Shown in pieces: positions 17,256 to 27,075 of a stretch of DNA of 64,000 nucleotides. The first letter of the stretch is position 1; each line of letters opens with the position of its first letter. Source of the DNA: M3007 sp044224705 (GTDB taxonomy: Bacteria > Bacteroidota > Bacteroidia > Chitinophagales > Saprospiraceae); the NCBI GenBank assembly GCA_044224705.1, contig JBGAJY010000004.1, positions 5,560 to 69,559 of the forward strand. Reading direction: 5' to 3'. The position numbers and the translations under genes were made by a program. Below the pieces are notes generated by a model. That model did no database searches and had not been told where the DNA came from. It was given only the letters and a program-made list of their open reading frames with translations.

Positions 17256-18875
17256 ATGAAAAAATGTACCCTGGTGCTTCCGTTGCTGCTCTTCGCAATT
17301 TGGGGATTTGGTCAGGCCCTGCGTCCCGTCGCGCAAATGGTGAATGATCACCGCCTTTCCCACACCGTTTTTCAAAAAATAGACCTGTTCGCGGGCGAGC
17401 AGGCTTTTGTTCCGGAAGCCGGCCAGGGCGATGTACTGCAAAGCGGTACCGTGCTGACCCTGGACGAAGCCGCCGTCCAATCGGTGCTCAACAGCCCGCC
17501 GCAAGCCATGGAGTTCACCCTTCCGACCCTGGAATGGGGCGATCTGACCCTCGATCTCGTGAAAGTGGACATTTTTTCGCCCGGCTACCGGATCGAGTCC
17601 GATGCCTCCGGCGGCCAGCCGATCAGCTTTACCCCGGGCGCTTTCTACCGCGGTATCCTGAAAGGCAACAACAATTCCCTGGCCGCCATCTCCATTGTCA
17701 ACGGCGAGGTGATGGGCTTTGTGAGCGACGACCAGTTTGGCAACCTGACCCTGGGCAAAATGGACGGCTTTAACCCGCAAAACAAACACCTGGTGTACGC
17801 CACCAGCGCCCTCAAAATTTCCGCTCCCGGATTCTGCGAAATGGAAGACACCGGCGCCGAAGAAGCCCATCCGGACGAACCCGCCGCCAGCGACCGTGCT
17901 GTGGGCGACTGCGTACGGCTCTGGGTGGAAGTGGACCGTGATTTGACCAACAACAAAGGCGGCGTGACCCAGGTCACTACCTGGATCACCGGCGTTTTCA
18001 ATCAGGTGATCACCTTGTACGCCAACGAGTCCATTGAAGTAGGCGTATACAGCATTTACGTTTGGAGTGGCACCGGAAACAACAAATACACGGGCAATAC
18101 TTCCTCGGCTGTGCTGACCAAATTCCAGAACTACCGTTACAACACCTTCACAGGCAACCTCGCCATCCTCTGCAACCTGAAATCGAACCTCGGCGGCGTT
18201 GCCGCCGGATTCTCAGGCCTCTGCAACAGCAACAAAAAACAAAGCATGTGCTTCGCAGGCCTGCAGTCCAGCTATTCCAACGTGCCGACGTATTCCTGGA
18301 CGATCATGGTGTGCACCCACGAACTGGGCCACCTCATGAGCAGCCGCCATACCCACGCCTGCGTCTGGAATGGCAACAACACCGCCATCGACAACTGCTA
18401 TACCACCGAAGGTGGTTGCCCGCCCGGACCGGCTCCCACCACCGGCGGCACGATTATGAGCTATTGCCACCTGACCCAGTACGGGATCAATTTCAACAAC
18501 GGATTCGGCCCGCAACCGGGTGATAAAATCCGCAGCGGCGTGGCTGGAGCCAGCTGCCTCTCGGCCAATTGCACCAATTTCAGTTCGCCCGGCGACGATC
18601 GTGACAACCAAACGATCAGCCACACAGCCACCATGACGCTCACACCCAACCCCGCCACCGACCGGGTCCAAATCGATCTCAATGTTCAGATGAGCGACAC
18701 CGAAACGGGCACTGTTCGGGTGTACGACATGCGGGGCGTACTGGTCACGACGCTGAGCTTCCGCAATACGAACACCACCCTGACACTCGAAACCGGCAAC
18801 ATGGCGCCGGGCTTGTATTTCATCGATGTCGCTACAGCAGCCGAAACGCTGACCAGCCGACTGATGATCAAGTAA
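17256..18875 (+). CDS. reprolysin-like zinc metalloprotease with T9SS sorting domain
   Basis: 539 residues from MKKCTLVLPLLLFAIWGFGQA, a clear signal peptide. The frame is open upstream, but this ATG gives the signal peptide at the N-terminus. A propeptide-like region (to about 210) precedes a metzincin domain with the zinc site HELGHLMSSRH (His355, Glu356, His359, His365) and several cysteines (CVWNGNNTAIDNC). The end TLTPNPATDRVQIDLNV to SRLMIK is a type A T9SS C-terminal domain. It is therefore likely exported by type IX secretion to the cell surface or medium. Confidence 0.92.
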   Translation: MKKCTLVLPLLLFAIWGFGQALRPVAQMVNDHRLSHTVFQKIDLFAGEQAFVPEAGQGDVLQSGTVLTLDEAAVQSVLNSPPQAMEFTLPTLEWGDLTLDLVKVDIFSPGYRIESDASGGQPISFTPGAFYRGILKGNNNSLAAISIVNGEVMGFVSDDQFGNLTLGKMDGFNPQNKHLVYATSALKISAPGFCEMEDTGAEEAHPDEPAASDRAVGDCVRLWVEVDRDLTNNKGGVTQVTTWITGVFNQVITLYANESIEVGVYSIYVWSGTGNNKYTGNTSSAVLTKFQNYRYNTFTGNLAILCNLKSNLGGVAAGFSGLCNSNKKQSMCFAGLQSSYSNVPTYSWTIMVCTHELGHLMSSRHTHACVWNGNNTAIDNCYTTEGGCPPGPAPTTGGTIMSYCHLTQYGINFNNGFGPQPGDKIRSGVAGASCLSANCTNFSSPGDDRDNQTISHTATMTLTPNPATDRVQIDLNVQMSDTETGTVRVYDMRGVLVTTLSFRNTNTTLTLETGNMAPGLYFIDVATAAETLTSRLMIK

Positions 18876-18929
18876 TCCGGCCCGCCAAAGCCGCATCCGG
18901 ACTGAACTTTTCCGGTAAAATGATATTTA

Positions 18930-18966
18930 ACAGGCTGCCGGGTTGTACCCGGCAGCCTGTTTGCTT
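18930..18966 (+). terminator. terminator after the metalloprotease gene
   Basis: CAGGCTGCCGGGT (18931-18943) pairs with ACCCGGCAGCCTG (18947-18959) over a 3-nt loop, followed by a short T-rich stretch. Confidence 0.75.
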
Positions 18967-19054
18967 CCGGAACCTGAAAACCGGAACAGAATAGGTCAGC
19001 ACCATCAGATTAGCGGTACTTTTACCCCTTGTCACACCTCCATAATTGATAATC

Positions 19055-21922
19055 ATGACCATATACGCCAGATCAGAGACCTCGTTCAGAACTGTCCCCG
19101 GCGACCCGATTCAGGTTAAAATGTATACCCTGAGCAACGGGCTGCGCCTTTTTTTATCCGTTAATAAAGACGAACCGCGGGTATATACCGAGATCGCCGT
19201 GCGCGCCGGATCCAAACACGACCCGGCCGACACCACGGGACTTGCACACTATTTCGAACACATGATGTTCAAAGGAACCGACCGGCTCGGGAGCCTCGAC
19301 TGGGAAAAGGAAAAAGCGCTGCTGGATCAGATTGAGGAGAAATTCGAAGAACACAGAAACGAGCAGGATCCCGAAAAAAAACGCATCCTGTACGCCGAAA
19401 TAGACCGCCTTTCTTTCGAAGCCGCCAAATTTGCTGCCGCCAATGAATACGACAAACTCGTCAGCGCCATCGGAGCCAAGGGAACCAATGCCTACACCTG
19501 GGTGGAACAGACGGTGTATGTGAACGACATTCCCGCGAACGAACTGGAACGCTGGTTCGAGCTGGAAAGCGAGCGCTTCCGCCGGCCGATCCTCCGGCTT
19601 TTCCACACCGAACTCGAAACGGTTTTTGAGGAGTACAACATCAGCCAGGACCGTGATTTCCGGAAAGTGCTGAAAGCCATGCAGGAGACCCTTACTCCTA
19701 CGCATCCGTATGGTACGCAAACCACGCTTGGCAAAGGAGAAGACCTGAAAAACCCCTCCCAGACCAATATTTACCGCTTTTTCGACCGCTACTACGTGCC
19801 CAACAATATGGCCATCGTACTCTGCGGCGACCTCGATCCGGACACTGCCATTGCCCTGGCGGAGCGGTATTTCGGACATTTTGAAGCCCGCCCGGTGCCA
19901 GTCTTCCAATTTGAGCCGCAACCCGAACTTAAGGAACGGACGCGGCGCGATGTGACCGGTTATGAAGCCGCCTGGCTCGAAATGGGCTGGCGTTTTCCGG
20001 GTTCAAGCTCCGAAGAAGCCATCCTTTTACCCCTCATAGCTGGCATCCTTCACAACTACCAGGCCGGCCTGCTGGATTCGAATATTTTGCAACAACAACT
20101 ACTGCTGGAAGCGTACGCTTATCCGCGCATATACGAGGATTTCAGCAGTTTAAACCTGTACGGCAAACCCCGCGAAGGCCAATTGCTCGAAGACGTGGAA
20201 AAACTGCTCTGGCAGGAAATTGAAAAACTGCGCAACGGACAATTTGAGGACTGGCTCCCGGCAGCGGTTGTAAAAGACCTCAAATTGCATGAGGTCAAAG
20301 AATTTGAAAAGAACCAGGGCCGCGCTTCAGCGCTCACCGGCGCGTTCGTTCACGGAATCGACTGGACGGACTTTATCAACAGGTGGGAAAAACTGGAAAG
20401 CGTGACCAAAGCAGATATCGTCGCCTTTGCCCAAAAATACCTGCGCCCCGACAACTACGCCGTAGTGTACAAGCACACCGGTGAAGATTCTTCGGTGCTC
20501 AAGGTGGAAAAACCACCCATTACAGCCGTCGAATTGAACCGCACCGATAGCTCGGCCTTCGCACAGGCCTTTCTGCAAAAAAGCACACCGGGCATCACCC
20601 CTCAATTTGTTGATTTTCAGAGCATAATAAAGAAAGTTTCCCTGGGAAGCGGGCTGATGCTCCGGGCTGTAAATGACCCGAACAGCCGCATGTTCAGGCT
20701 GAATTACGTCTTTGACATGGGGCGTATCCACGACCGCCGGTTGCCGGTCATCGCCACGTATCTGCCTTTTTTGGGCACCTCGCGGTATTCTGCAAAAGAG
20801 ATCCAGCAGGCATTTTACCGGCTCGGTGTCCATTTTTCAGTCAGTTGCCAGGACGACCATTTCTATATGTCGCTCAGCGGGCTGGAAGAATCCTTTGCCG
20901 ATGGCGTGGATCTCATGGAGCACCTGCTCGCCGATGCGCAACCCAACCCGGAGGCCCTGTCGAATCTGATTGCCGACATATTTGTGCGTCGCGAAAACGA
21001 AAAACGCGACAAACGCACCGTGTTGAACAAGGCCATGCTCAGTTACGCCAAGTATGGCGCGCATTCGCCATTTTCCGACAAGCTCAGTCAGCAGGAATTA
21101 CTCGAGCTGCGACCGGAAGAACTCACAGACCTGGCCCGTAACCTGCGCAATTTTCGTCATGAAGTCTATTATTATGGGGCATTAGCACCCAAGGCCGCTG
21201 CTGCGGTTCTGAAAAAACACCACCTTGTCCCGGCGAAACTGCTCCCCCTTCTGCCTGCAAAAAAATACAAGGAACACAGCGCCCGCCGCAACCAGGTCTT
21301 TTTCGTGCATTTCCCAATGGTGCAGGTGGAACTGCTGCTCGTGTCGCGTGGAACACCTCGTTTCAATCTGGATGAGTACGTTTTTGCCGAATGGTATAAC
21401 CAATATTTCGGGTATGGCCTGTCGTCCATCGTGTTTCAGGACATCCGTGAATCAAAAGCGCTGGCCTATTCCGCTTATGCCTACGCAGCGACGCCGGACA
21501 AAAAGAACCACGCACATTTTTTGCAATCCTATGTCGGCACACAACCCGACAAACTGCGCGATGCCGTGGACGCTTTCGAACTGATCCTGGAAGAAATGCC
21601 CGTTTCTTTACCGCAAATAGAAAATGCGCGGCAAAGCGTGCTGAAACAGATCGCAGCCAGCTGCATTTCCAAAAACGATATCTACTGGACCTGGCGCGCG
21701 AATCGTGACCGGGGCTTCCTGAACCATGACCTCCGTTCCGATATTTACAAAACACTGGAAAAAGCAGGCGCGGAGGACCTGATCGAGTTTCAACGGCGGC
21801 ACATCAAAGGGCGGCATTATGCCTGGATGATCCTGGGCGACAGGGAGCGGATTGACTTTGAGTACCTGCGCAAGATCGGGCCCGTAAAAGAACTGACACT
21901 CGAAGAGATTTTTGGTTATTGA
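19055..21922 (+). CDS. M16 family zinc metallopeptidase (insulinase/pitrilysin type)
   Basis: 955 residues from MTIYARSETSFRT; a TTG three codons upstream is also in frame. The inverted zinc motif HYFEHMMFKG (His65, Glu68, His69 in this numbering) lies near the N-terminus, followed by a long insert and the family GTNAYTWVEQTVYVND segment. Two M16 halves are present, the second inactive. No signal peptide is visible, so it is probably cytosolic or exported in another way. It degrades peptides in the insulysin manner by family inference. It ends before a bidirectional terminator shared with the T9SS gene. Confidence 0.92.
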   Translation: MTIYARSETSFRTVPGDPIQVKMYTLSNGLRLFLSVNKDEPRVYTEIAVRAGSKHDPADTTGLAHYFEHMMFKGTDRLGSLDWEKEKALLDQIEEKFEEHRNEQDPEKKRILYAEIDRLSFEAAKFAAANEYDKLVSAIGAKGTNAYTWVEQTVYVNDIPANELERWFELESERFRRPILRLFHTELETVFEEYNISQDRDFRKVLKAMQETLTPTHPYGTQTTLGKGEDLKNPSQTNIYRFFDRYYVPNNMAIVLCGDLDPDTAIALAERYFGHFEARPVPVFQFEPQPELKERTRRDVTGYEAAWLEMGWRFPGSSSEEAILLPLIAGILHNYQAGLLDSNILQQQLLLEAYAYPRIYEDFSSLNLYGKPREGQLLEDVEKLLWQEIEKLRNGQFEDWLPAAVVKDLKLHEVKEFEKNQGRASALTGAFVHGIDWTDFINRWEKLESVTKADIVAFAQKYLRPDNYAVVYKHTGEDSSVLKVEKPPITAVELNRTDSSAFAQAFLQKSTPGITPQFVDFQSIIKKVSLGSGLMLRAVNDPNSRMFRLNYVFDMGRIHDRRLPVIATYLPFLGTSRYSAKEIQQAFYRLGVHFSVSCQDDHFYMSLSGLEESFADGVDLMEHLLADAQPNPEALSNLIADIFVRRENEKRDKRTVLNKAMLSYAKYGAHSPFSDKLSQQELLELRPEELTDLARNLRNFRHEVYYYGALAPKAAAAVLKKHHLVPAKLLPLLPAKKYKEHSARRNQVFFVHFPMVQVELLLVSRGTPRFNLDEYVFAEWYNQYFGYGLSSIVFQDIRESKALAYSAYAYAATPDKKNHAHFLQSYVGTQPDKLRDAVDAFELILEEMPVSLPQIENARQSVLKQIAASCISKNDIYWTWRANRDRGFLNHDLRSDIYKTLEKAGAEDLIEFQRRHIKGRHYAWMILGDRERIDFEYLRKIGPVKELTLEEIFGY

Positions 21923-21940
21923 ATTGATTTTCAGACAAAT

Positions 21941-21985
21941 AAAAACGGCGCATCGACCTCATTGATCGATGCGCCGTTTTTATTT
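21941..21985. terminator. bidirectional terminator
   Basis: AAAAACGGCGCATCGA (21941-21956) pairs with TCGATGCGCCGTTTTT (21966-21981). It lies between the convergent M16 and T9SS-protein genes and has T tracts on both strands. Confidence 0.88.
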
Positions 21986-21998
21986 ACCTGTAACGAAA

Positions 21999-23150
21999 TC
22001 AGGGAGCGGTCATTTTTACCACTTTCCTGACGGTGGTAGTTTCGCCACTGCGGCATTTGACAAAATAAACACCCGGCTGCAGATTGGGCAGATCAAAATG
22101 ATAAGCTCCGGCGACCAGACTCCGTTGTTTGAGCAGTTCAGCAACCGGCCGGCCGGTTTCATCGGTCATTTCGATGGCGACCATTGTTGTTTTGGTCAGT
22201 TCGAATTCCAGCGCCGCTTTAACCGTATAGGGGTTGGGGTAAATTTTCAGATCCAGCGATTCGTTCCGGCTACCTCCGGTGAAGAGTACCTCTTCGGTAC
22301 GTCGCACGGTCGGAGCGAGGTTGCGATTGTTGGACCAGGTGTCCGTTTTTGGCGTGGCCGCGACGGCATTTTTGGGTGCCGCCCATCGAAGGGCATTTAC
22401 GAGGATACGGGCAGAAACGGGTTCTTCGTAGTAGTATTCAAAACCCAGGTAGAGGATTTTTCCTGCGCCTTCATTTTTGTACCCCAACACCGGATATCCC
22501 CGCACGTCGGCCAGGGTTACAAAACCCGGGTCGGAAATATCGAGAGGATACGCGTAGTCGAGCAGCGTAAAATCTTCGGGCGTACCGCTGAGCACCGGGT
22601 GTTCGTTTGCCGTTTCATGAATGTTGGGATCGGCGCAGAAATACCCGAAATCCAGATCGAACAGATCGAACTGCTGCAAAACGCCGTATTCGTGCGTGCC
22701 GGTAAAAATGACCGCGCCGCCCTGTCGCACAAATTCACGCAGGGCATTTCCATAGCCATGCAGGGCATCGGTATTGCCGTCGGAAGGATACGCCACCACG
22801 ACTACCTGCTGGTCGGCCAACTCGGCGATGAGCTCATCCTGGGAGCCTTCCCAAAAATCGGTCAGGCTGGCACCCGGCAATCGGTGGTGAATGCAACGGC
22901 GAAGTTTGCCGGCATAAGCGCTGTCGTAGGCGCTGTAGTTCAGCATCAGAATGCGCATGGCCATCGCGGTATCTGTTTCAACCGCTTCAAAACTTGCCGG
23001 AACGGAAGGACTGGCAATGCGAAAACAATGAGCGACCGTGGTGTTGACCGCGAAAGATCCGTCGTCGAACCTCGGGTCGGCCACCCAAAACGCCGTCAGG
23101 CCCAACCAAAGGCCAGCCATCAACAGCAGCGAGGATGCAACACGAAGCAT
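21999..23150 (-). CDS. secreted protein with glutamine-amidotransferase-like fold and T9SS sorting domain
   Basis: About 383 residues from MLRVASSLLLMAGLWLG; an in-frame ATG 24 codons earlier (23222) is possible. After the signal sequence, residues about 65-260 have alternating strands and helices (AMRILMLNYSAYDSAYAG, QQVVVVAYPSDG, GGAVIFTGTHEY, GAGKILYLGFEYYYEE), resembling a ThuA/DUF4350-like class I amidotransferase fold without an obvious catalytic Cys. The end (DLKIYPNPYTVKAALEFEL to VRKVVKMTAP) is a T9SS C-terminal domain. Export to the surface is inferred; function is unknown. Confidence 0.75.
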   Translation of the reverse strand: MLRVASSLLLMAGLWLGLTAFWVADPRFDDGSFAVNTTVAHCFRIASPSVPASFEAVETDTAMAMRILMLNYSAYDSAYAGKLRRCIHHRLPGASLTDFWEGSQDELIAELADQQVVVVAYPSDGNTDALHGYGNALREFVRQGGAVIFTGTHEYGVLQQFDLFDLDFGYFCADPNIHETANEHPVLSGTPEDFTLLDYAYPLDISDPGFVTLADVRGYPVLGYKNEGAGKILYLGFEYYYEEPVSARILVNALRWAAPKNAVAATPKTDTWSNNRNLAPTVRRTEEVLFTGGSRNESLDLKIYPNPYTVKAALEFELTKTTMVAIEMTDETGRPVAELLKQRSLVAGAYHFDLPNLQPGVYFVKCRSGETTTVRKVVKMTAP

Positions 23151-23316
23151 GAGGGAAAGTATGTTTTTGACGATAAGAAATGAGTTTTCTCCAAAACGTT
23201 GAACCGCCCGCTTGTCGTACAAACCAAGGTCAATTCATTTACCGAATGGCAAAAATAGCGCAGATCGTAGACGTAGGTATATTTTTAACGTCACCTTATG
23301 GGGAGAAATCCGTTGT

Positions 23317-23356
23317 CAAAAAAATTAGCCCGCCCCTGCGGTGCAGGAACGGGCCA
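23317..23356 (-). terminator. putative terminator after yceI
   Basis: On the minus strand GCCCGTTCCTGC and GCAGGGGCGGGC form a hairpin (23328-23354) and are followed by TAATTTTTTTG. It lies 24 nt beyond the yceI stop. Confidence 0.6.
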
Positions 23357-23380
23357 GTCTGTTCAGCGTTAAAACCCTGA

Positions 23381-23962
23381 TTATTTCTTGGCTACCAGCC
23401 AGATTTGCAGGTCGAATTCGTCGTAGATGGTTTTGTCACCAAGGCCGTCGAAGAAGGATCCGGAGCCGAATTTCACGTCATATTCGGAGCGGTCGACGGT
23501 GAGTTTGCCCGAAGCGTTGATTTCGGCGCCTTTGTCCACCACGTTCACGAAGAACTTTGCCTCTTTCGTGGTGTTTTTGATCGTCAGGTTGCCCAGGACT
23601 TTGTAGTTGCCTTTGGAATCCTGCGGAATCACGCGCGTAATGACAAATTTCGCAGTCGGATAAGTGGCCACGCCAAAGAAGTCGTCGCTTTTCAGGTGAC
23701 CAACCAGTTTGTCGGCATATTCGCCCTGAAGATCGGTGCTCGTGATGGAGGTCATGTCAACTTCGAAAGAACCACCGGTCAGTTTGCCGTCGGCGAATTG
23801 CAGGTTGCCGTTTTTGATTTTCACGTTGCCGGTGTGCTGACCGGTTACTTTGTAGCCCGTCCAGACGATATTGCTGAAAGCGGTGTCCACATTGTAGTTG
23901 GTAACGGTAGTAGCCGCCATAGCCAGCACGGCGAGCAGGGGAAGAACAAGGAGTTTTTTCAT
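23381..23962 (-). CDS. YceI family periplasmic protein
   Basis: 193 residues from MKKLLVLPLLAVLAMAATTV, a signal peptide. YceI-like lipocalin-type barrel features are visible: NVDTAFSNIVWTGYKVTGQ, TGNVKIKNGNLQFADGK, EVDMTSITSTDL, HLKSDDFFGVATYPTAKFVI, and GNLTIKNTTKEAKF. The family binds polyisoprenoid or other apolar ligands in the periplasm; the ligand here is unknown. A well-formed promoter (TTTG, 20 nt, TACCTTTG) lies 44 nt upstream and supports this start. Confidence 0.93.
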   Translation of the reverse strand: MKKLLVLPLLAVLAMAATTVTNYNVDTAFSNIVWTGYKVTGQHTGNVKIKNGNLQFADGKLTGGSFEVDMTSITSTDLQGEYADKLVGHLKSDDFFGVATYPTAKFVITRVIPQDSKGNYKVLGNLTIKNTTKEAKFFVNVVDKGAEINASGKLTVDRSEYDVKFGSGSFFDGLGDKTIYDEFDLQIWLVAKK

Positions 23963-24006
23963 GTCGGGAAAAGTTAATTCAGTGAAGTAAGAGAAGTTTG
24001 ATAGCA

Positions 24007-24038
24007 CAAAGGTAAGTGTATATAAATTAAACATCAAA
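24007..24038 (-). promoter_or_regulatory. putative promoter of yceI
   Basis: On the minus strand: TTTG (24035-24038), 20 nt, TACCTTTG (24007-24014), which fits the Bacteroidota primary promoter; 44 nt to the ATG. Confidence 0.55.
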
Positions 24039-24187
24039 ACACCGAATTACCGATTCGGTTCTAGTTTTTCCCGGTTCAGTTGAAAATCGTTTCTCCGGAA
24101 CTGACTGTCCGCCAATCAAAATTGGTTGTTTCCGTATTTTTTGGGAAAAACTCCAAACAATATTTTTCTTTTTGTCTGCCTTGAAGT

Positions 24188-24195
24188 TACCTTTG
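24188..24195 (+). promoter_or_regulatory. putative -7 element of rplS
   Basis: TACCTTTG matches TAnnTTTG and lies 38 nt before the rplS ATG. No -33 at proper spacing. Confidence 0.4.
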
Positions 24196-24233
24196 CGGCC
24201 TGCAAATTCAGCAGAGGTTAAATACGCAATGCA

Positions 24234-24608
24234 ATGAAAGAGTTGGAAGCTATCCAGTTTATCCACGAGCAAATGCTCACTTCGCCGGAATTCCCCAGTT
24301 TCAAAACCGGCGACACCATCATAGTCACCTACAAAATCGTGGAAGGTGACAAAACCCGCGAACAGGATTTCCGCGGCGACGTGATCCAGATCAAAGGCCA
24401 TGGCCTTACCCGCAGTTTCACGGTCCGCAAAATTTCGCACGGCGTGGGCGTCGAGCGCATTTTTGCCTACTCGAATCCCAACATTGCTGGTATTCAGGTA
24501 GTTAAACGCGGTAAAGTGCGTCGCGCACGCCTCTACTACCTGCGTGGACTGGTCGGCAAAAAAGCCCGTATCAAGGAATTGAAAATGACGGCGGCAAGCA
24601 GCAACTAA
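24234..24608 (+). CDS. rplS: 50S ribosomal protein L19
   Basis: 124 residues, close to the standard length. L19 sits at the 30S-50S interface. Typical segments: FKTGDTIIVTYKIVEGDKTR, QDFRGDVIQIKGHG, FTVRKISHGVGVERIF, and the basic end VKRGKVRRARLYYLRGLVGK. It is alone here, not in the rpsP-rimM-trmD-rplS order of many bacteria; rpsP lies about 22 kb away. Confidence 0.97.
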   Translation: MKELEAIQFIHEQMLTSPEFPSFKTGDTIIVTYKIVEGDKTREQDFRGDVIQIKGHGLTRSFTVRKISHGVGVERIFAYSNPNIAGIQVVKRGKVRRARLYYLRGLVGKKARIKELKMTAASSN

Positions 24609-24636
24609 GCCTTTTGCCCACTGTTCAAAAAAAATT

Positions 24637-24675
24637 AAAGGCCGGTACGCAGCATTGCGAACCGGCCTTTTCTGT
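24637..24675 (+). terminator. terminator after rplS
   Basis: AAAGGCCGGT (24637-24646) pairs with ACCGGCCTTT (24661-24670); T-rich on both sides. It also lies at the 3' end of the convergent pruA gene. Confidence 0.75.
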
Positions 24676-24695
24676 TGCTTTCCAGGTTTTTATGC

Positions 24696-26327
24696 TCACG
24701 CTTCCAGCAAGAACGGATACCGGTAATCCGTGGGCGACACAAAATTCTCCTTCATCGTTCGTGGAGACAGCCAGCGGTACATGTTCAGGATCGAGCCTGC
24801 CTTGTCGTTGGTCCCGGAGGCCCGGGCGCCCCCGAAAGGCTGCTGGCCGACCACGGCGCCAGTCGGTTTGTCGTTGATGTAATAATTGCCGGCGGCATTC
24901 CGCAAGCGCGCATTGGCCAGCTCGATGGCCGCACGATCTCGGGCAAAAACAGCGCCCGTGAGCGCGTAAGGCGATGTCGTATCCACGAGGTGCAGCGCTT
25001 CCTCGTACTTCTTTTCATCGTAAACATAAATGGTCAGGACTGGCCCGAACAGTTCGTCGCACATCGTAACATACTGCGGATCAGACACTTCCAGCACCGT
25101 CGGTTCGATGAAGTAGCCTTTCGATTTGTCAAAATTGCCACCGGCGACCACCTTCACCCCTTGGGAGGTTTTAGCCGAAGCGATGTAACCCGTGATTTTG
25201 TCAAAAGCCTTTTCGTCGATCACCGCGTTGATAAAATTGGTGAAATCTTCGGGGCTGCCCATTTTCATACTTGCCAGGTCGGTCACCAGTTGGTCTTTCA
25301 CCGCCGGCCAAAGGTTTTTCGGGATGTAAGCCCGCGAAGCCGCCGAACATTTTTGACCCTGGAACTCGAAAGCGCCGCGGGCCAGTGCCACGGCAACGGC
25401 AATCGGATCGGCCGATTCGTGAGCGATCACGAAATCCTTGCCGCCGGTTTCGCCGACGATGCGCGGATAGGATTTGTACATCGCGATGTTGTTGCCGATA
25501 GTCTTCCACAAATTCTGAAACACACCCGTACTGCCTGTGAAGTGGATTCCAGCAAAATCCGGGTGATTGAACACCACGCTTCCGACCGTGGGGCCGTCTA
25601 CGTATACGAGATTGACCACTCCGGGCGGCAGCCCGGCTGCTTCCAGGATCTCCATGATCACGGCCGCCGAATAGATCTGCGATTCGGCCGGTTTCCACAC
25701 TGCCACATTTCCCAGCATGGCCGGAGCAGTGGGCAGGTTGCCGGCAATCGAGGTGAAATTGAAGGGCGTGAGCGCAAAAACGAAGCCTTCCAGCGGCCGC
25801 CAATCCGTGCGATTCCAGGTATTCCGGACGCTGAGTGGCTGGTTTTTGTAGATTTCCTGCATGAAATGGGCATTGAACCGCCAAAAATCAGCCAATTCGC
25901 ATACTGCGTCGATCTCTGCCTGGTAGGCGTTCTTGCTTTGGCAAAGCATCGTAGCGGCATTCATTTTGGCACGGTACGGGCCGCTCAACAGGTCAGCCGC
26001 TTTCAGAAAAATGGCAGCACGTTCCTGCCAGGGCATGGCCTCCCAGGCCGGCTTGGCCTTCATAGCAGCCTCGATGGCTGCACGGACGTGGACGGCACTT
26101 CCTCTTGAAAAATGACCCAGCGTATGAGAGAGATCGTGCGGTGGCCGGATGGTGCCTTTTTCGGCGGTTGTCACGTGTTCGCCGCCAATGAACATGGGCA
26201 CTTCTCGCGGGGCAGATTTCATCTCGGCGAGTGCCTTTTTGAGTGCGGCTTTTTCCGGCGAACCAGGAGCATAATTGAGCACCGGTTCATTGACCGGGAA
26301 AGGGACAGAAAAAATTGCGTCAGTCAT
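24696..26327 (-). CDS. pruA: L-glutamate gamma-semialdehyde (1-pyrroline-5-carboxylate) dehydrogenase
   Basis: NAD-dependent enzyme making glutamate from glutamate semialdehyde in proline breakdown. 543 residues, the length of the stand-alone P5CDH type found in Bacteroidota and eukaryotes. Motifs: FNFTSIAGNLPTAPAM, the oxyanion and Glu segment IVGETGGKDFVIAH, and the catalytic Cys in FQGQKCSAASRAYIP. The end FGGARASGTNDKAGS is typical. It lies 39 nt downstream of coaD on the same strand; no proline dehydrogenase is nearby. Confidence 0.95.
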   Translation of the reverse strand: MTDAIFSVPFPVNEPVLNYAPGSPEKAALKKALAEMKSAPREVPMFIGGEHVTTAEKGTIRPPHDLSHTLGHFSRGSAVHVRAAIEAAMKAKPAWEAMPWQERAAIFLKAADLLSGPYRAKMNAATMLCQSKNAYQAEIDAVCELADFWRFNAHFMQEIYKNQPLSVRNTWNRTDWRPLEGFVFALTPFNFTSIAGNLPTAPAMLGNVAVWKPAESQIYSAAVIMEILEAAGLPPGVVNLVYVDGPTVGSVVFNHPDFAGIHFTGSTGVFQNLWKTIGNNIAMYKSYPRIVGETGGKDFVIAHESADPIAVAVALARGAFEFQGQKCSAASRAYIPKNLWPAVKDQLVTDLASMKMGSPEDFTNFINAVIDEKAFDKITGYIASAKTSQGVKVVAGGNFDKSKGYFIEPTVLEVSDPQYVTMCDELFGPVLTIYVYDEKKYEEALHLVDTTSPYALTGAVFARDRAAIELANARLRNAAGNYYINDKPTGAVVGQQPFGGARASGTNDKAGSILNMYRWLSPRTMKENFVSPTDYRYPFLLEA

Positions 26328-26366
26328 GGCAAATAATGGTTGGGCAATGGCGCGCTTCGTGCGCGT

Positions 26367-26822
26367 TCAGATTTTTATTTCTTTTGGAATAAAAGGCGTG
26401 GCGTCCCCTCCCCCGACGATAATTTCCCGCACAATGGTGCTGCTGATGTGCGAAAATTCGGGCTGAGAGATCAAAAAAACCGTTTCGATGCCTCCTCCAA
26501 CGATGTGGTTGAGCTGGGAAATGGTTTTTTCGTAATCAAAATCGGCCGCGTTGCGAAGCCCCCGCAACAGGTAGCGGGCGCCGATGCGCAAACAATAATG
26601 CGCCGTGAGCTTTTCAAAATGGTCTACTTCAATTTGAGGATATTTGGCAAATACCTGCCGGAGCCACTCCAGGCGTTGTTCGAGCGGAAACAGGTACTGT
26701 TTGGTCGTATTCACCCCCACTGCCACAATGATCTTGTCAAAAAGCGGCAGTGCGCGCTCTACCAGGTCCACATGGCCGGTGGTAATGGGATCAAATGAGC
26801 CTGGGAAAACCGCAATTTTCAT
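26367..26822 (-). CDS. coaD: phosphopantetheine adenylyltransferase
   Basis: Fourth step of coenzyme A synthesis, ATP plus 4'-phosphopantetheine to dephospho-CoA. 151 residues, near the standard of about 160. Nucleotidyltransferase signature GSFDPITTGHVDLVERAL, LLRGLRNAADFDYE, and the ISSTIVREI motif. Probable operon with pruA downstream. Confidence 0.96.
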   Translation of the reverse strand: MKIAVFPGSFDPITTGHVDLVERALPLFDKIIVAVGVNTTKQYLFPLEQRLEWLRQVFAKYPQIEVDHFEKLTAHYCLRIGARYLLRGLRNAADFDYEKTISQLNHIVGGGIETVFLISQPEFSHISSTIVREIIVGGGDATPFIPKEIKI

Positions 26823-27020
26823 GGCGTGCTGATTGGTTTTCAGGAGAAATGCAGAACCTCATTTTCCTGCTAATGGTTTGGTTTTCAACAAAAAAGGACA
26901 AACATTCCAATGATTTGTACAATTCCAGGGCGAAAGTCCAAAAAAATAACGGTTGTCAAAAGCCTTGTTCGGCTGGCCAAAAAAAGTCTGGCGCCAAACA
27001 CGACAATACACCCGAATCAA

Positions 27021-27028
27021 TACCTTTG
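27021..27028 (+). promoter_or_regulatory. putative -7 element upstream of the small outer membrane protein
   Basis: TACCTTTG lies 47 nt before the ATG. No -33 TTTG found at the expected distance. Confidence 0.35.
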
Positions 27029-27075
27029 GCCCGTACAAAACTCATTTTATTACACTAAAAACTTCTAACAGCTTT